Shown: positions 1 through 11,805 of the stretch, piece after piece
How positions within the stretch are numbered: position 1 is the stretch's first letter
Layout: each line of letters opens with the position of its first letter
The notes under the pieces: model-generated
Databases searched by the model: none
The model's input: only the letters and a program-made list of their open reading frames with translations
Told to the model about the DNA's origin: nothing
Translations under genes and position numbers: made by a program
Assembly (NCBI RefSeq): GCF_963855985.1
Contig: NC_087110.1
Location: forward strand, 11,585,001 to 11,649,000
Length of the DNA: 64,000 bases
Direction: 5' to 3'
From: Ostrinia nubilalis
Taxonomy: Eukaryota; Arthropoda; Insecta; Lepidoptera; Crambidae

Positions 1-186
1 CGGTCACTGACTGATTGACTAACTGACTCACTTAGAAACAGAAACTACAAGTGCTCGGAGTCTTAAATTTTGCATGAGCGTTCCTTTCAGAACGTAGGCG
101 CTCACTGAGACGGGATTTTGCAAAATTCAACCCCGAAGGAGGTAAAACGGGATCCACGCGTACGAAATCGTGGGCGGCCGCTATAG
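1..186 (+). mobile_element. Helitron-like element, GCGGCCGCTAG-ended family (left-cut by window)
   Basis: Tandem GACT at the left, then TGCAAAATTCAACCCC, GGTAAAACGGGATCCACGCG and GTGGGCGGCCGCTATAG. The GC-rich 3' end with CTAG-like terminus and no TIR fits a nonautonomous Helitron. Confidence 0.65.
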
Positions 187-1299
187 TAAACTAAACTTGG
201 ATTCAAAAGCGCATTTCGTGACTCGTCCAAGTACCGAATACCTTTTTCTATATTTTCAGAATTACCATCATTTTCATGCGGGCTCTAACTCATTTCAGGG
301 CATGTTACACGAAGGATAAATAAAACGGGAAAATAAATCGATGCTTTCTTTCAATGGGGTTGAATCGTGATACTGTGTTTATTTAAACGACAAATTAGAA
401 TTTTTCGCATCCATCAACGGGTGTGCATCTAGCTTCGATTGTGATGTAGGAATAAAAGTAGCAGTGTACATCGAAAATATTGGAAAGCCGTCAAGTTTGG
501 CTGTGGTGGTGGTAACCTCGCGTGACCCGATCGCTTGTTATAGTCACATATAAAATGCAAGACAGTCAAGTGTGTGGTCTGTGTGATGAACTGATGATCG
601 AGCTTGGCTAAGGATTTAGTAAACCATTAGTAAAGTTGGACTGACTGGTCCATTTATTGTTCCGAAGCAGTTGTAGTGTTCAAGTAATACTCGGACTTGT
701 GAAAGCACTTTTTAAATGCAAAAAAAAATTGCAGAAAATAAATAACTTTTAAGCATTGTTGACTCGCTCGGTGGACCGATGACTTATTTGTGAGAAGCAA
801 ATGTCCTAGATTCCTAGTCTGATAATAATTAAATACTCGTAATAAAATATATGTTTTCTATTTATTTTGCACACTGGGGTGCCAAAAATCGGCCAACTAA
901 AAGTCGGTGGTCTGCGCCTAGACTATTATTTTGTTAAAAACAAAAAAATACCTTAAAATAGAACGTTAAAATATAAACAAAAGGATATTTTGTACCTTTG
1001 TTTGCCCAAAGGTTTTGGGATAAAAACAAAACAACAAAAACAATTTTGTAGCTCTATTTTTAGGCAGTCAATAACACTTTTGTTTAGATTTCAATCAATC
1101 AATCAGTCCGAGTCCATGGGACGCGGATTAATGGTTTTTGTATGGTGCGACAAATGCTGGGGATTTAAAGATTATTTTTGCAGCATGAATGAGTAAATTG
1201 CTTGACAGACCTTAAAGTTGATGTCGGCTCATTAAATTGCACTTTAAATTGAATTTTAGACCAAAATGTTAAGTGTTTAACTTCTTGTAATAAGCAGCA
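187..1299. other. Gene-free stretch
   Basis: AT-rich. Apart from the degraded LINE tail at 655-750, I see nothing that looks coding or structured. Confidence 0.5.
655..750 (+). mobile_element. Degraded Jockey/CR1-like LINE 3' end
   Basis: CCATTTATTGTTCCGAAGCA, then TGAAAGCACTTTTTAAATGC and AATAAATAAC show the family's tail with many changes. Confidence 0.4.
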
Positions 1300-1495
1300 A
1301 GACTCTGGAGTGGAGGCCACGTACCGGAAAGCGCAGCATAGGACGTCCACCCACAAGGTGGACCGACGACCTCATAAAGGTAGCGGGAAGGCGCCGGATG
1401 CAGGCCGCTACCAACCGGCCATTGTAGAAATCATTGGGGGAGGCCTATGTTCAGCAGTGGACGTCCTATGGCTGAAATGATGATGATGATGATGA
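1300..1495 (+). mobile_element. RTE 3' end with GATGAT tail
   Basis: Contains the conserved AAGGTGGACCGACGACCTC, GGGGGAGGCCTATGTTCAGC and GTGGACGTCCTATGGCTGAA blocks followed by a (GAT)n tail, the usual 3' end of one lepidopteran RTE subfamily. Confidence 0.85.
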
Positions 1496-1593
1496 ATAAG
1501 CCCCGATATTTTAAAATGCAGCTCAAGTTTCCCATTTCAATTTGTGATCATCATCTACATAATATTTTCCAAAAGCGAAAAAGTCGTTTTGGA

Positions 1594-1912
1594 AAATGAC
1601 TGGTCTTGCGCCACTCGCATCCAGATACCTCCCGCGACCTTCACCAGATCGTCGGTCCCCCTAGTGGGGGCCTGCCCACACTACGTCTAGTCGCTACTCG
1701 AGAACTTTTCTGCCCCGCGATTCTGCGGGCTAGTCGGTCACTTGGTTCCTCTGCGGAGCTCCTCATTTCTGATTCGATATGCAGTCCGGACCGACGATCT
1801 AGTAAAGGTCGCAGGAAGAGCCTGGATGTGGGCAGCGCAGGACCGTTCTTGTGGAAAGCCTAGGGGGTTTGTCCAGCAGTGGACGTCATTTGGCTGAAAC
1901 GAACGAACGAAC
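1594..1912. mobile_element. RTE 3' end with inverted 5' segment
   Basis: Positions 1594-1781 match the RTE 3' coding region in minus orientation. From about 1788 to 1912 the same family continues in plus orientation to its GAAC-repeat tail. The two parts overlap in family coordinates. The arrangement fits twin priming during insertion. Confidence 0.75.
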
Positions 1913-2599
1913 GATGCAGTCGAATAACATTACAAAACTCGTTTAACTTTGCGCCATACACCAACCAAGACATACTTTGTAAATACGTGCCATTCGTTTA
2001 CACATATTACAGACTTATGCCGATGTGACATGCGAACGATCCAAGTTCGATTTGCTATAAATACCTTTTAAAAGAGATATTAAAAGTGGAAATATTGCCT
2101 TTGTAGGTATTACAGAAAGGCTAATAAATAGGTAATATTATAATTTATAATCAAACTCTGATGATTTTCTTGATAGTTCAAAAACGTTCTGTTTCTGCTC
2201 TACCAGAAAAATTTAACAATTTATTTCACATCAAATTTTAATAACTTGGTAAATTACGATTATTTATATTCACATACAGTCATGAAATAATTTTAAAATC
2301 CACTTTTCATTGCTTCAATTAGTAATGAAAATTATTAAGTACTTTTCCCCCAGAACTGTGTAACAGAATCATTTTTCCGTTGTTTATTCCTCATTTAGTC
2401 CACCAAAACCTGTGTTCGGAGTTATTTGGGGCGGCCATGAGCGATCTGCCGATTAGATAAGATTGTAACGGGGTGCTGAAAGCATAGTAAGTAGGTTCAA
2501 ATGGCAAATTAAGCTGTGGAACTTTATGCAGTTGTATTGAGCTTTTGCAACAAAAAGGTAAAGTGTATATGCCTGTAATTAACAAGGTAACTGAATTTA

Positions 2600-2727
2600 C
2601 ACCCGTATTCACAAACATTACTTTGAGTCTCACAGTGCTCGTGGACGCACAGGGTTACACACGAAGCAATCACAGAGCTCTATTCAACGCTGTGCGTCCG
2701 ATTTGCTGCTTCACTGAAGCAAGTCTC
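2600..2727 (+). mobile_element. Truncated TTA-flanked MITE (CCGTATTC family)
   Basis: Begins TTA|CACCCGTATTCACAAACATT and matches the complete copy at 11411-11548 through GCTGCTTCACTGAAGCAAG. Its right end is replaced by an RTE fragment. Confidence 0.65.
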
Positions 2728-2855
2728 CCCCAATGATTTCCATCTGGAAATCTTAGCAGGTTGGTAGCGCCCTGCATTCAGCGCTATTCTGAAATATTTA
2801 TACGAGTAAGGTCTTCTGTCTACCTTGTGGGTCCTGTAGCTGAAATGATGATAAG
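2726..2855 (-). mobile_element. RTE 3' fragment, minus orientation
   Basis: CCCCCAATGATTTCC, then GTTGGTAGCGCCCTGCAT and CTACCTTGTGGGTCC, match the reverse complement of the RTE end seen at 1300-1495. It is degraded. Confidence 0.65.
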
Positions 2856-3289
2856 GAAATGGAGGATTTGGCATACACTCCTTATCTGGCCAGATACTTA
2901 GGTTGAGGACTAGTAGAATTATCTCTACACTACACTGTGGCAATGACTTCATGGTTATGTAATTAAATGAAATAAACCAATTCCTTCTCTACAATTTCAT
3001 TTTAAAATCATGTGAGCTATCATTGTATTATGCTAAATAGTCGTAGGTAATAAGGAAATCGAGATTACGTTACGTTAGTAAGATTTTCTCTTCTGTAATC
3101 TACTCTGATCAGGTATCAACCAAACCTCTTTCAGCTTTAATTATTCTTCGACGACGTTAAACTTCACCAACTTTAACAAGCGTTTGCTCGTCCAATACGC
3201 CTACACAAAAGAGCAATAAAATAGGCATTTTAGCAACTTTCAAAGCCGCAGCCTTCTGCGCTCACACTCTTTGATAGGAAACTAGGTTA

Positions 3290-3670
3290 AGCTACGGCCA
3301 AACCAACGCGTTGCGGCGATAGCGATGGCGATGGCGATCACTGCGCGTGCATAGATCGCCACGACCAATGACAGGACGCTTTGATGTGAACTCATCGCTA
3401 CAAATCCATACACGTCATCTGATCGCGATTGCAAATCGAACCTTAACTTCGAGCTCCTCCTATGTTCTTCTGATTAATTTCGTTGCGCGTCCAATGACAG
3501 TTTACCTTTCCCCCGAGACAAACTTGGCCTTCACTGGTAGGGTTTTTATTGGCGGTCAAGCTGTAGATCCTGGCTACACAGGAGTTGCAGCGGTGGGAAC
3601 TAGAGGTGGGAATACTCTCGACTGATCGCGATCGCAGCTGCACGCCGATCGCGTTGGTTTGGCCGAGCCT
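3290..3670. mobile_element. MITE with AACCAACGCG inverted ends, hosting another repeat
   Basis: Left GCTACGGCCAAACCAACGCG and right CGCGTTGGTTTGGCCGAGCC are inverted, with TTA(A) on both sides. GATCGC-rich subterminal motifs recur. A copy of the GGTTGGGTTTTTATTGG family sits inside (3430-3615). Confidence 0.7.
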
Positions 3671-3673
3671 TAA

Positions 3674-3735
3674 GGTTCAGTCAAACCAACGCGATCACAA
3701 GCGATCAGCCGGCGTGCAGCGATGGTGATCAGACT
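3674..3735. mobile_element. Second end of the AACCAACGCG MITE
   Basis: GGTTCAGTCAAACCAACGCG and AGCCGGCGTGCAGCGATGG abut the first copy. A further end of the family lies at 7150-7213 (GCACGCCGGCTGATCGCG, then GATTTGGCCGGACC). Confidence 0.6.
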
Positions 3736-3737
3736 TT

Positions 3738-3927
3738 GGCGGTTATCACACTGCACAACGCTCCGCCGCGGAGCGCGGGGCGACAGATTTAATAATTGTA
3801 TGTAAGTACCTCAGTTTGTATAGAAAACACGCGCGGCACTTCACACTGACAACGCGTCCGCGCGCGTGAATTTTTATTTGAAAATCACGCGCTGCGCGGC
3901 GGAGCGCGGCGCAGTGTGATAACCGCC
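3738..3927. mobile_element. MITE with GGCGGTTATCACACTGC ends
   Basis: GGCGGTTATCACACTGC at the left and GCAGTGTGATAACCGCC at the right form a perfect 17-bp TIR. GCTCCGCCGCG-type GC-rich subterminal arms also pair. Confidence 0.8.
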
Positions 3928-4867
3928 TTAAGGCCGGGTAGCAGAGAAAATGGCGAAAATGAGGTTTTCATTTTTCATTTTTGAGGTACTAAACAGTAAA
4001 ATTAAAGGCTAAGATTTTTTTTGGGCATAGTTGAGGATATTTTCTAGGGCTATTAACGGATGGAAACACGATTTGATGAAGTTGACTCGATAGAATAAAT
4101 TCCCAAAGTTACCTCTATTCGTTTTCTATTTATGGTTTTATTTTTTAAATAAGCGATTTGAGATTCTGAATCTTTTACTAAACTAAAGTTCAGAAATAAC
4201 TTGAGGGCTTTTAACGGATGAAATTTTTATATTGCGTCTTATTTAGTTACTATGTTAAAAAATGTGGAAAAAATCGCCCATGACGGCTTGGACAATCTCA
4301 ATCAGTCGCGCGGTGGCGCTTACGGAGGACGGACGCGTGTCAGTTTTTTGGTCGTGACAGTTCGCGATTTGTCAATATTTTTGACAATGATGACTTTGAT
4401 GAGTCACAGTATAATAATATCAGTGTTACTGGAGAAAGCTAAAATTTTAGATAATTAAGAATTATGAATTTTGTCTACCTATTGAAATTTAAATCGTTGG
4501 CATCCTTTTAAACTAAGACTACTCATGATACATAGTACATTCCTCAAATATGAGACAAAACCAATGAGTTAAAATTACATTTTAATAGTACCTACATACA
4601 ATCGTCTTACACTCTTTAGATGAGCACACTGACACAAATAAATAATAAAAAAAATTAGGTCAAATATAGGGGCAGCTGCACGTCACTGAAAGACGATTCT
4701 GTTTACTCGGCATCTGGGCTGGAGAACATGAATCCTTGCTTACAGATGCAGATGTAAATAGAGTTATAACTGGACAAATTTTACATGAAAGTTTTAACAG
4801 AAATCAGTTAAAAAACACATACATGGAATACCAATAAGGTTGCGGAGGGAAAGCTACCTATTATAAA

Positions 4868-5200
4868 CTAGCGGCCGCCCGCGACTTCGTTTTACCCCCG
4901 TTAGATATGATGTTTTACCTCGTTGTTGAAAGATGGCGTTTCACGGCTTCCCCCGAATGAATATTTACGAACGTCATACCGGATTTTAACCAATGAAGAT
5001 AGATGGCGCTTTTTAGACACGTCTTATTTATTTATTGAAATTTATTTGCCACATATCGTCATAATGTTAATCTGGGTTATAAACAATAATACTGTAAAGT
5101 TTCAACAAAATCCGTTCAGTAGTTTTTGCGTGAAAGAGTAACAAACATCCAGACATCATGACATCCAGACATCCAAACTTTCGCCTTTATAATATTTGTA
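4868..5200 (-). mobile_element. Lep1-type Helitron, minus orientation
   Basis: Begins CTAGCGGCCGCCCGCGACTT and continues ATCGTCATAATGTTAATCTG and TCCGTTCAGTAGTTTTTGCG, ending CTTTCGCCTTTATAATATT. It combines the 3' end of the GCGGCCGC family with a Lep1 body, so the two are relatives or recombinants. Confidence 0.7.
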
Positions 5201-5705
5201 GGATTCCGTGGAGGGTAGTTGAACGGGAAGCATGGTCGATCTGTTTTAATGGTTTCAATTTATTATTTAATGGACTTTAGTGTACAATTTTGGTGTTATT
5301 TTGTGTTCTAAAGTGCAGTGAAGTGATAAATTATAAAAAACATTGAAATACTCGCATCGAGTGTCGAGTGGGTTGTCGTATGAACAACCCGCTTTGGACC
5401 CGGTGGCGTCTTGAAACCTGCTTACGGGCATACTTAACTCCACGGAATCCATGAAAAATCAATAGAACTGAAACACCCACGTTCTATTGATAACTATGTC
5501 AATTTTCACTCGACATTGGCAGAAATAAACCTCCCAGAGAGGTTTGGTTGCCATTAAATAAAAAATAAAAAAAAATTGTAGGATATTTCACAATCCAACA
5601 TATTAGATTTACTATTTAGCATTTACTTACAGTAAATATTAGTTATGATTGTGAAATATTTAAAATAAAAAAAAGAATAACACAAAATAGGGTTTCAAAT
5701 TATCT

Positions 5706-5898
5706 ATCTATATCTAATATTATAAAGAGGTAAAGTTTGTGTGTTTGTATATTTGTTAAATTGTAAGGGGTAATCGGGATCTACTAAACCGATTTTAAAA
5801 AATCTTTCACCAATAGAAAGCCACATTATATCTGAGTGTAATAGGTTATATAAAAACCGAAAAATTCCACGCGGGCGAAGCGGCGGGCGGAAAGCTAG
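5706..5898 (+). mobile_element. Lep1-type Helitron, complete-looking short copy
   Basis: TCTATATCTAATATTATAAA at the 5' end, and a GC-rich hairpin segment (CGCGGGCGAAGC) followed by CTAG at the 3' end. Confidence 0.75.
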
Positions 5899-8021
5899 TT
5901 TATTTATTATTATGTAAGAGCATAATTATTAAAGTCGAAAAAATGACTGACGGATATCGTAGAGACCTAAAAGTTTGAAGGTGTGTTCTTTGTATGACGT
6001 ACTCGTAGGCATCTCATAAGAAAAGATTTTCCGAAATGGGGTCATGAAATGAAGGGGGTGAAAAAAGGGGGCAAAGTTTGTATGGGACAAAGTGATTCCT
6101 TGGTTCAATCTACTTGAAATTTAGCTTAACAATTCCTTAATATAATTCATGAAAGACGTGTGGAACGGGTAGAAAGTAATTTTGGCAGTCATTTTCTTCG
6201 AAGTTGATATCAATACTACTTAGTGCCTTTGATTTAATTACTTTTTATTTTTACAAGTGTTTGAAAACTCCATGTCAGATTGTGTTCAATGTCAAGTGAA
6301 ATCTCAAATTGAAATGTCTCAATCTCAAATCAAATTACCCTTTTGAATTCAAGACAGTGCAGTTTTCCATCAGTCTGCTTCGTAATGACTATAAACAAAG
6401 CTCAAAGTCAAACTCTAGGGACCTCTGCTTAAACTCCCATGAGTGCACAGAGGTACGCAGGTAACCGCGTGTGATGCTCATAGTAATTTTCGATACAGAA
6501 CGTACATACGTCATACATATTATAGAAAGAAAACACCCAGACCAGTACAAACAAATATGTTTCTGCAATTTTAGTATGATATTTTTATTTATTAATAAAC
6601 AAAGAGACTGAACAAAATTGATGCGTGTACTGATTAATGTTATTAACCACATGCAAAGCTTCGTGAATTGCAATAACTATACTTTATTATCCAAGCTCTA
6701 AATAATCGCTACTAAGAGTAACTTATCATAAAATGTTTTTCCAATCGCTCAAGCTCCCAAGGGCCTACCGATAAGTCGGGTGACGTAATCTTGAAATTCT
6801 TTAAGCCGGCGCAGAACTTCCAGAAGGTCGGGCGACGCCACGGCCACTTTGAACCGTGTTTACTTCTGCAGTTATATTTTATATTTATTCGATTCTAGAA
6901 TATATTCCCAAAAAGTCTGTAAGGTGTTTTAATTTGTATCACTTGGATATGATTTGTATTAGAAAGTGTTGTGAGTGTGACGCTTGAAGGGAAGGAAGTC
7001 AACCTAACCTAACCAACTGCGTATTTCTATACTGTGTAGCTGGAAATTGTGGCGGGAGCTCTTTGGCGCGCTGTCTTCGGCGAAGAATTGCGCGCGCAGA
7101 TTTTGACAGCGCGAAATACCTACTTTAGCAGAAATACCAAGCCTTAAATGCATTGGTCGCCATCGCTGCACGCCGGCTGATCGCGTGTGATCGCGTTGAT
7201 TTGGCCGGACCTTTAGGGTGAAAATACTTTATTGTAGGACTAAAATGTATGTATATTGGCGCCGGATTGGAATAGCTGTCGGTAAACTTTTTATTATTCC
7301 TCTGTGTTTTTTGTTGAGTGCAAACAACCTATTTGGTTGTGGGTTCGCAAAAATCCAGCCAAGAAAAGGATAGTGGAAATGCTTTTTGTTTTGGGTTCTC
7401 AGTTTTTAGGGTTTTGGTAAAGCTGTTATGGTAATACAGATTTCGATTCGATTCTTAAGTTTTTCGAGGTATTTTTATGAAGATATTTTCGGACATTTTC
7501 GGCATTTAGGTACTGGATATCTAAATTATGTTCATACTATTATTTGGGGTGGACTAATGAAATATAGGTAGGACTAACATCTATAGGCTAAAAATACATT
7601 CAGAAAGCTATGATTTGAAGGAGTGAATTTTTAAATATTTTTTCTTCCGGCAACTGCCAATGTTTTATTAATAAATTAAATACCAAATCAACAAACTCTA
7701 GAATCTTAGAGTAGAGGATCCGTTGTCGAAAGAAAAAATGTTTGACTTGGCCCGTGGACCAAGCTAAAAATGGGTCAAGTCGCTGGAAGACTCATACATA
7801 AATAGTCGACTTTTGACATGTTGTCAAAAGTGATAGAAAGCACAAATTGTCAACATGATTCTTTTAAATTAAAGACACCTACCTACACCAAGCCGCCGCG
7901 GCCCTCGGCGGGCTTGATGTGTACAGACCTTTATAAATGACTTATATCTTACTTTACGTTACTAAAGTATTATAATACTCATTACAGTATTTGTAATAAG
8001 CACTATTCTCGATTGTTCCAG
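5899..8021. other. Region upstream of the ADAMTS-like leader
   Basis: No gene is visible. It holds GC-rich words near 6990-7120 (CCTAACCTAACC, TTTGGCGCG), a MITE end at 7150-7213 and a short TTTTGACATGTTGTCAAAA hairpin at about 7811. It may contain the promoter or a first noncoding exon. Confidence 0.35.
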
Positions 8022-8070
8022 ATGAAGTCGACTTAGCCTGCTAATATGACAACGAGGAACTTCTGACAGC
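8022..8070 (+). promoter_or_regulatory. 5' leader of the ADAMTS-like gene with two short uORFs
   Basis: A likely acceptor TTGTTCCAG ends at 8021, suggesting an upstream noncoding exon outside or further left in the window. The leader contains two tiny upstream ORFs, at 8022-8036 (4 codons plus stop) and 8046-8066 (6 codons plus stop). The main ATG at 8071 has a good context, with A at -3 and G at +4. No promoter was identified with confidence. A stretch near 6990-7120 contains CCTAACCTAACC and TTTGGCGCG, which could be promoter-like. Confidence 0.45.
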
Positions 8071-8112
8071 ATGGCGGCGAAACTCCTTTTGAGTTTGTTA
8101 TTCGCTTCTGTG
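8071..8112 (+). CDS. ADAMTS-like secreted protein, exon 1 (signal peptide start)
   Basis: Fourteen codons, MAAKLLLSLLFASV, followed by a strong GTAAGT donor at 8113. This is the N-terminal half of a signal peptide. The hydrophobic core is completed by the next coding exon (VLTAA), with likely cleavage after residue 19. The exon ends in phase 0. The intron that follows is about 38.9 kb and contains the antisense CFAP298 gene. The linkage to exon 2 rests on matching phase and on the continuous signal-peptide core, not on transcript data. Confidence 0.65.
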
Positions 8113-8404
8113 GTAAGTCTTTTATAGTTATTGCATAATTTTTAAGTTGCTTTTATTCTTAGAGTGGTTCCAAGACACTGGGAAACTACATATTATATTC
8201 ACGAGTGGTAAATTGGGTTACTACGATGTCTTATCAAATGCCACTACGAAAATAACAATAATGGAACTAAACATCTTGTTTCCACCGAAGCAACTCCTGT
8301 GTAGCCAGAATCTACAGTCAGTCAGTTGAGTTTTGTTGGGGGTCAATAAATAGACCCCAACTCAACCAGTAAAGGCAGGCGTTAGTCCAAATAGTCCGAT
8401 TTTT

Positions 8405-8525
8405 TTAAAAATTAAGCTACACCATCCCACTGCTGGGTAAAGGCCTCTCCCAGAATCATTATAGCCATAACCAATGACTGCTACCCAATCATGGCGCCAT
8501 CTTCTTGGCACATCGTCATTGGCAA
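8405..8525 (-). mobile_element. RTE-related 3' fragment, minus orientation
   Basis: CCCACTGCTGGGTAAAGGCC starts a reversed RTE-type end. The rest, through CATGGCGCCATCTTC, is a divergent subfamily related to 57345-57560. Confidence 0.55.
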
Positions 8526-8966
8526 ATAGCCGTCTGTCATCATATAAAAGCAAATGATAAAACGCCTAAATTAATCGATATAAAGTTACTGAAGACTTAT
8601 AAATAACAGAAATACATAGGAAACAGAATATGTACCAAAATTCTGACCTGTAATTATGAACAATCTAGGCTGACATGAATTTTGCAACATATTTGCCTAT
8701 TTCAAACCAAGATCATTATCTTCTTATCATAAATTAACACATCATTATGACCTAATTCTTTAACGTAAACACTAATTTTCATCACCTAAAAGTCTAAACT
8801 AAACATTGCTTAAAGATAATTTCTCACCGAAACTTCCCAAAGTTGCTCATTAGTGAAAATATCAAATTTTTGCTGAAAAAGTATGTTTTACATAATGAAG
8901 ACCTTAATTATTTTCTACCTTAACTTTCCAGGTTTCTAGCATAAAGTTAATATACCTAGAAAAATA

Positions 8967-9302
8967 GAGCAACAAAGAACTGAGCGAACGAGATGTCACT
9001 AGCAGCAACACTGTGTGATAAAAAGAGATGCGTGATGCGACGTAATAGAAACGTTTTTTGCAACAACTTGACAGTTCGTTAGCACTCATTGGCACGCTAA
9101 AAATTTAAGCTCGGACATTTTTTCAAATTTTACGTGAGTGAAATCGTGGATTTTTATGAGAAATAATGCTTCAGAAACGTGGTGACTGGTTCAGTGATTG
9201 ATTATTGTACAAAACAGTGAAATAATCCTGAAAACGGTCACACAAATGACATCTAGTGACATCCTAAAATCTGTTTCGTTTGACAGCTCGTAATTGTTGC
9301 TC
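8967..9302. mobile_element. TA-flanked MITE, 336 bp
   Basis: TA|GAGCAACAA and TTGTTGCTC|TA ends. The inner GATGTCACTAG and CTAGTGACATC also pair. Noncoding. Confidence 0.65.
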
Positions 9303-9930
9303 TATAACATGTATGTTGCTTGAATATTAACTTCATGATTTCTAGCGGCGACTAATAAAGCTTCTATCCAGTTATTATAACTCATTATACATCACTAATA
9401 ACACTGTAGTCGAAAACTTACATTAATAAAGTGAAAATTATGCAAAATTAACGGTGGGGTTGGCGCAAAGTGTGAGCGACATAATTTAATGCAGTATACT
9501 GCACAGTGTGACAGTAGAGGCGGGGTATCGCTCTATTAAATTAGCAATTTTAAATTTAAACTATCTTTTGGGTATGATACAAAAAAGGTAGGTATTGCTT
9601 GTTAAATACTTAGAAAAGTAACAACTACATTCCTAAGCTCTGAACTTACACTTCACACTTCACATCTAAATTTTAAAACGGTTGTGAATCACAACAAAAT
9701 TGGCTCCGCCTCTATTGGATGTAGGATGATGTTATATTGCCTAAAGCCTTCCTCGATAAATGGACTATCCAACACAAAAATATTATTTCTAGAGATTAGC
9801 GCGTTCAATCAAACAAACTAACTCTTCAGCCTTACAATATTAGTATAGATTTAGAGAAAACCAAAGTACACTATTCATTAATTTGCCTATAAGTACCACA
9901 GAATACAATTTATTCTAGTATTAGCACTTA

Positions 9931-10114
9931 ATATAAATGCGAAAGTTTGGATGTCTGGATATCTGGATGTTTGTTACTCTTTCACATAAAAACTACTAAA
10001 CGGATTTTGATGAACCTTTACAGTGTTATTTTTTATAACCCAGAATAACATATAGGCTATAATTTATGACGATCTGTGATAAACAAAATTTCACGCGGGT
10101 GAAGCCGCGGGCAA
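9931..10114 (+). mobile_element. Lep1-type Helitron, CTAG end lost
   Basis: GCGAAAGTTTGGATGTCTGG, ACGGATTTTGATGAACC and CACGCGGGTGAAGCCGCGGG, ending in AATAAA instead of the terminus. Confidence 0.7.
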
Positions 10115-10180
10115 TAAAATAAAAGTTTAATTTAATAAATTAGTTAGGCTAGTTTAATAAAATTAAGTGCCCTGGAAAGG

Positions 10181-10312
10181 GCCTATGTATGTACTGAATA
10201 AACTATTTTATTTCATTACTTAACTAGTACTACGCCGATACTTAGTAATGGGCGACGGTAATCACTTACCATCAGGTGATCTGTCTGCTCGTTTGCCTCC
10301 TAACACATAAAA
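10181..10312 (-). mobile_element. LINE/SINE 3' end with ATCACCTGATGGTAAG motif
   Basis: Reversed CTTACCATCAGGTGATCTGT and CTGCTCGTTTGCCTCCTA, a very common lepidopteran 3' end, preceded by another tail (CTGAATAAACTATTTTATTT). Confidence 0.6.
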
Positions 10313-11410
10313 AAAAATGTCCAATTGTCCATTCAAGCCATTTGCTCTCCCTTTCGTCGGTCCAACAGGCAACAGCTACTCCCGAACTAATTGCACATAA
10401 TTAGCAACTCCTTGAAGTGTCCAAATTAGGCCATTAATGCGTTTAGCATGCAAATGGCGAACACGGCCAGTATTTCAATTTGAGCCGACAATATTTGTGA
10501 AAGCATGACTAAAACTAAACGCTGTAGGTATATTTGGACGCGCGCTCAAATAAACTAATGATGTGGAAATAGAGTTAAAATTGCTGTTTATTGATCTTTA
10601 AAACTGTTTGACTTTGAGGCTAGTAGTGGTATAAGCACTATTATAATTCGATACGTACCTACTTACTTTCTGGGTTTTTCGAATATTGAATGATCAGCAG
10701 TGCTCTAAGGGAATGTGAAGACATGACTCTCAAAAAGCATAGTATATTTTTTGAGATTATCTCGACAATCGCTATTCTGTAAAGAAATCGATCTCAAAAT
10801 CAACTTAAGACTCAAATAAAAATAAAAAGTTATAGTCTTGAAAACTCCGAAATTTAGTTGAGAGTACCTAAAAAAATTATCCAAAAAAAACTAACTGTAG
10901 TGAGTTTAAAACTTATTAAGTTAATTAAGAATGTAACTGTGTGAAAGCACTAACTTAAATTCGTCACAAATTATATTTTAAGTGACTATAAAACTTTTTA
11001 TTGAAGAAGTAAACTAGATTTTTCGGTAAATATTGTTGTATCTAAGTTACCAAGTATATTATGTAAGTAAGTAAACAAGTCCAATCCCCCAACGTGCCAA
11101 CTATTCCCCAGCAAGAAACCATAATCCAAGTTCTTTCTCGCTGATATTAACACATTGTTATTCGCGATAATCTCGTAACTTCTCAAGCACCTTTGTCCAA
11201 GTTTGTTGGACTTAAAAAGTTTTGTTTTTTGTTTGTCCTACGAGTGTTATCTGAGAGGCCGGAGTATTGAAAACGAGAAGTTTCAAGTGACTTTCGGAGA
11301 CTGTTTCGTCGAGCTTTAGTTATTTAGTTGGGCATTTGAATGTGGGTAAATAAAGTGGGATGAAATTTCTTTATTTATAAAAGTTACCTATAAGATCGAG
11401 TACAGAGTTA

Positions 11411-11548
11411 CGCCCGTATTCACAAACATTACTATGAGGTCTCACAGTGCGCACAGGGTGACACACGAACCAATCACAGAGCTCTATTCAACGCTGTGCG
11501 TTCGATTTGCTGCTTCACTTAAGCAAGCATCGTTTCTGAATACGGACG
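11411..11548. mobile_element. TTA-flanked MITE, 138 bp
   Basis: TTA|CGCCCGTATTCACAAACATT and GCATCGTTTCTGAATACGGACG|TTA. The ends form an imperfect TIR of about 22 bp. Confidence 0.8.
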
Positions 11549-11606
11549 TTAGATTCTTTTGATATAGAGTTTCAGGATTAGGCATAGAAACGCCGTGAAT
11601 CAACTT

Positions 11607-11805
11607 CGTTCGTTTCAGCCTAATGACGTCCACTGCTGGACAAAGGTCTCCCCCAAGGATTTCCAAAACGAACGGTCTTGCGTCGCCCGCATCCAGGCAG
11701 CTCCTGCGACCTTTACCAGATCGTCGGTCCACCTAGTGGGGGGCCCACACTACGTCTTCCGGCCCGTGGTCGCCACTCGAGAACTTTTCTGCCCCATTGG
11801 CCATC
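11607..11805 (-). mobile_element. RTE 3' end, minus orientation
   Basis: Reads as the reverse complement of the full element's end: GACGTCCACTGCTGGACAAA, CCCAAGGATTTCC, CAGATCGTCGGTCCACCTAG, CTCGAGAACTTTTCTGCCCC. It carries small deletions. Confidence 0.85.
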
